A stretch of DNA of 7,377 bases, from contig QMMZ01000084.1 in the NCBI GenBank assembly GCA_003647525.1, positions 1-7,377 of the forward strand. The letters run 5' to 3'. This document shows, piece by piece, positions 7,177 through 7,377 of this stretch. This stretch comes from Deltaproteobacteria bacterium. GTDB taxonomy: Bacteria; Desulfobacterota; Desulfobacteria; Desulfobacterales; ETH-SRB1. Each line of letters begins with the position of its first letter. The stretch's first letter is position 1. Position numbers and translations under genes: made by a program. Below the pieces are notes generated by a model. It ran no database searches, was not told where the DNA came from, and saw only the letters and a list, made by a program, of their open reading frames with translations.

Positions 7177-7377
7177 AAATCTTATATCGAGCTACATCAC
7201 TCCACTCAACCCGATACCAACTTCTTTAAAAAAAACCGGAAAACTGGACGGAAAGATAAAATGCATACTTTTTGATATTTATGGCACATTGTTCATAAGC
7301 GGTTCAGGTGATATAAGCATTGCTGAAAAAAAATCACATAATATACATCGCCTGGAACAATTACTGTTAAAATATGA
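7166..7377 (+). CDS. HAD-superfamily hydrolase, N-terminal part (cut by window end)
   Basis: The first 70 codons are present and the frame is still open at the window edge. After about 30 basic, flexible residues comes a HAD motif I: KCILFDIYGTLFISGSGDI (32-50), with nucleophile Asp37 and Thr41. The second position of the usual DxDxT is Tyr39, a DxYGT form known from haloacid-dehalogenase and other HAD subfamily I proteins rather than classic phosphatases. The ATG overlaps the glycosyltransferase stop by 11 nt, and only a weak GGAA lies upstream, so translation is probably coupled. The neighbour suggests a role in processing a sugar or phosphate intermediate, but the cap domain and other motifs lie outside the window. 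Confidence 0.85.
   Translation, partial: MLSKNLISSYITPLNPIPTSLKKTGKLDGKIKCILFDIYGTLFISGSGDISIAEKKSHNIHRLEQLLLKY

Overview
The window looks like a chromosomal segment from a moderately AT-rich Gram-negative bacterium. My best guess is a deltaproteobacterium (Desulfobacterota, Desulfobacterales-like). The Gram-negative call rests on exported and lipoprotein-type proteins and a secretin-like N-domain. The group guess rests on the style of the intergenic palindromic elements, is recollection only, and no marker here settles it.

Layout. A complete purA (adenylosuccinate synthetase, GTG start, 95-1384) is followed by a 144-bp palindromic element with perfect 17-bp terminal inverted repeats (1437-1580). 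That element ends 4 bp before a complete tRNA-Pro(CGG) with encoded CCA (1585-1661). Next come about 720 bp with no convincing gene, only two doubtful coding remnants and a direct-repeat, promoter-like patch. Two co-directional genes for exported proteins follow: a small STN/secretin-N-domain-like protein (2383-2952) and a periplasmic rhodanese-like protein with a CRSGKRS active-site loop (3077-3763). A strong intrinsic terminator (3793-3829) closes this pair. Convergent to it is a probable lipoprotein of LolA/LppX-like appearance (3828-4661, minus strand), whose stop codon lies inside the terminator's T-run.

A further 1.1 kb (about 4674-5763) carries no convincing gene. It holds an orphan bidirectional intrinsic terminator and two more inverted-repeat elements of different design. 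The window ends with a putative two-gene operon: a GT-B (GT4-like) glycosyltransferase (5764-7176) and, overlapping its end by 11 nt, the start of a HAD-superfamily gene (7166 onward, cut by the window edge).

How the parts relate. purA and tRNA-Pro are housekeeping genes. The STN-like protein, rhodanese and lipoprotein are all predicted to leave the cytoplasm, so they may act in the cell envelope, but nothing here proves a shared pathway. The glycosyltransferase/HAD pair suggests surface-glycan synthesis. The most notable features beyond the genes are the three structurally different inverted-repeat elements and the tight packing of one of them against the tRNA. I found no clear evidence of a defence island, prophage, CRISPR array or intact insertion sequence.
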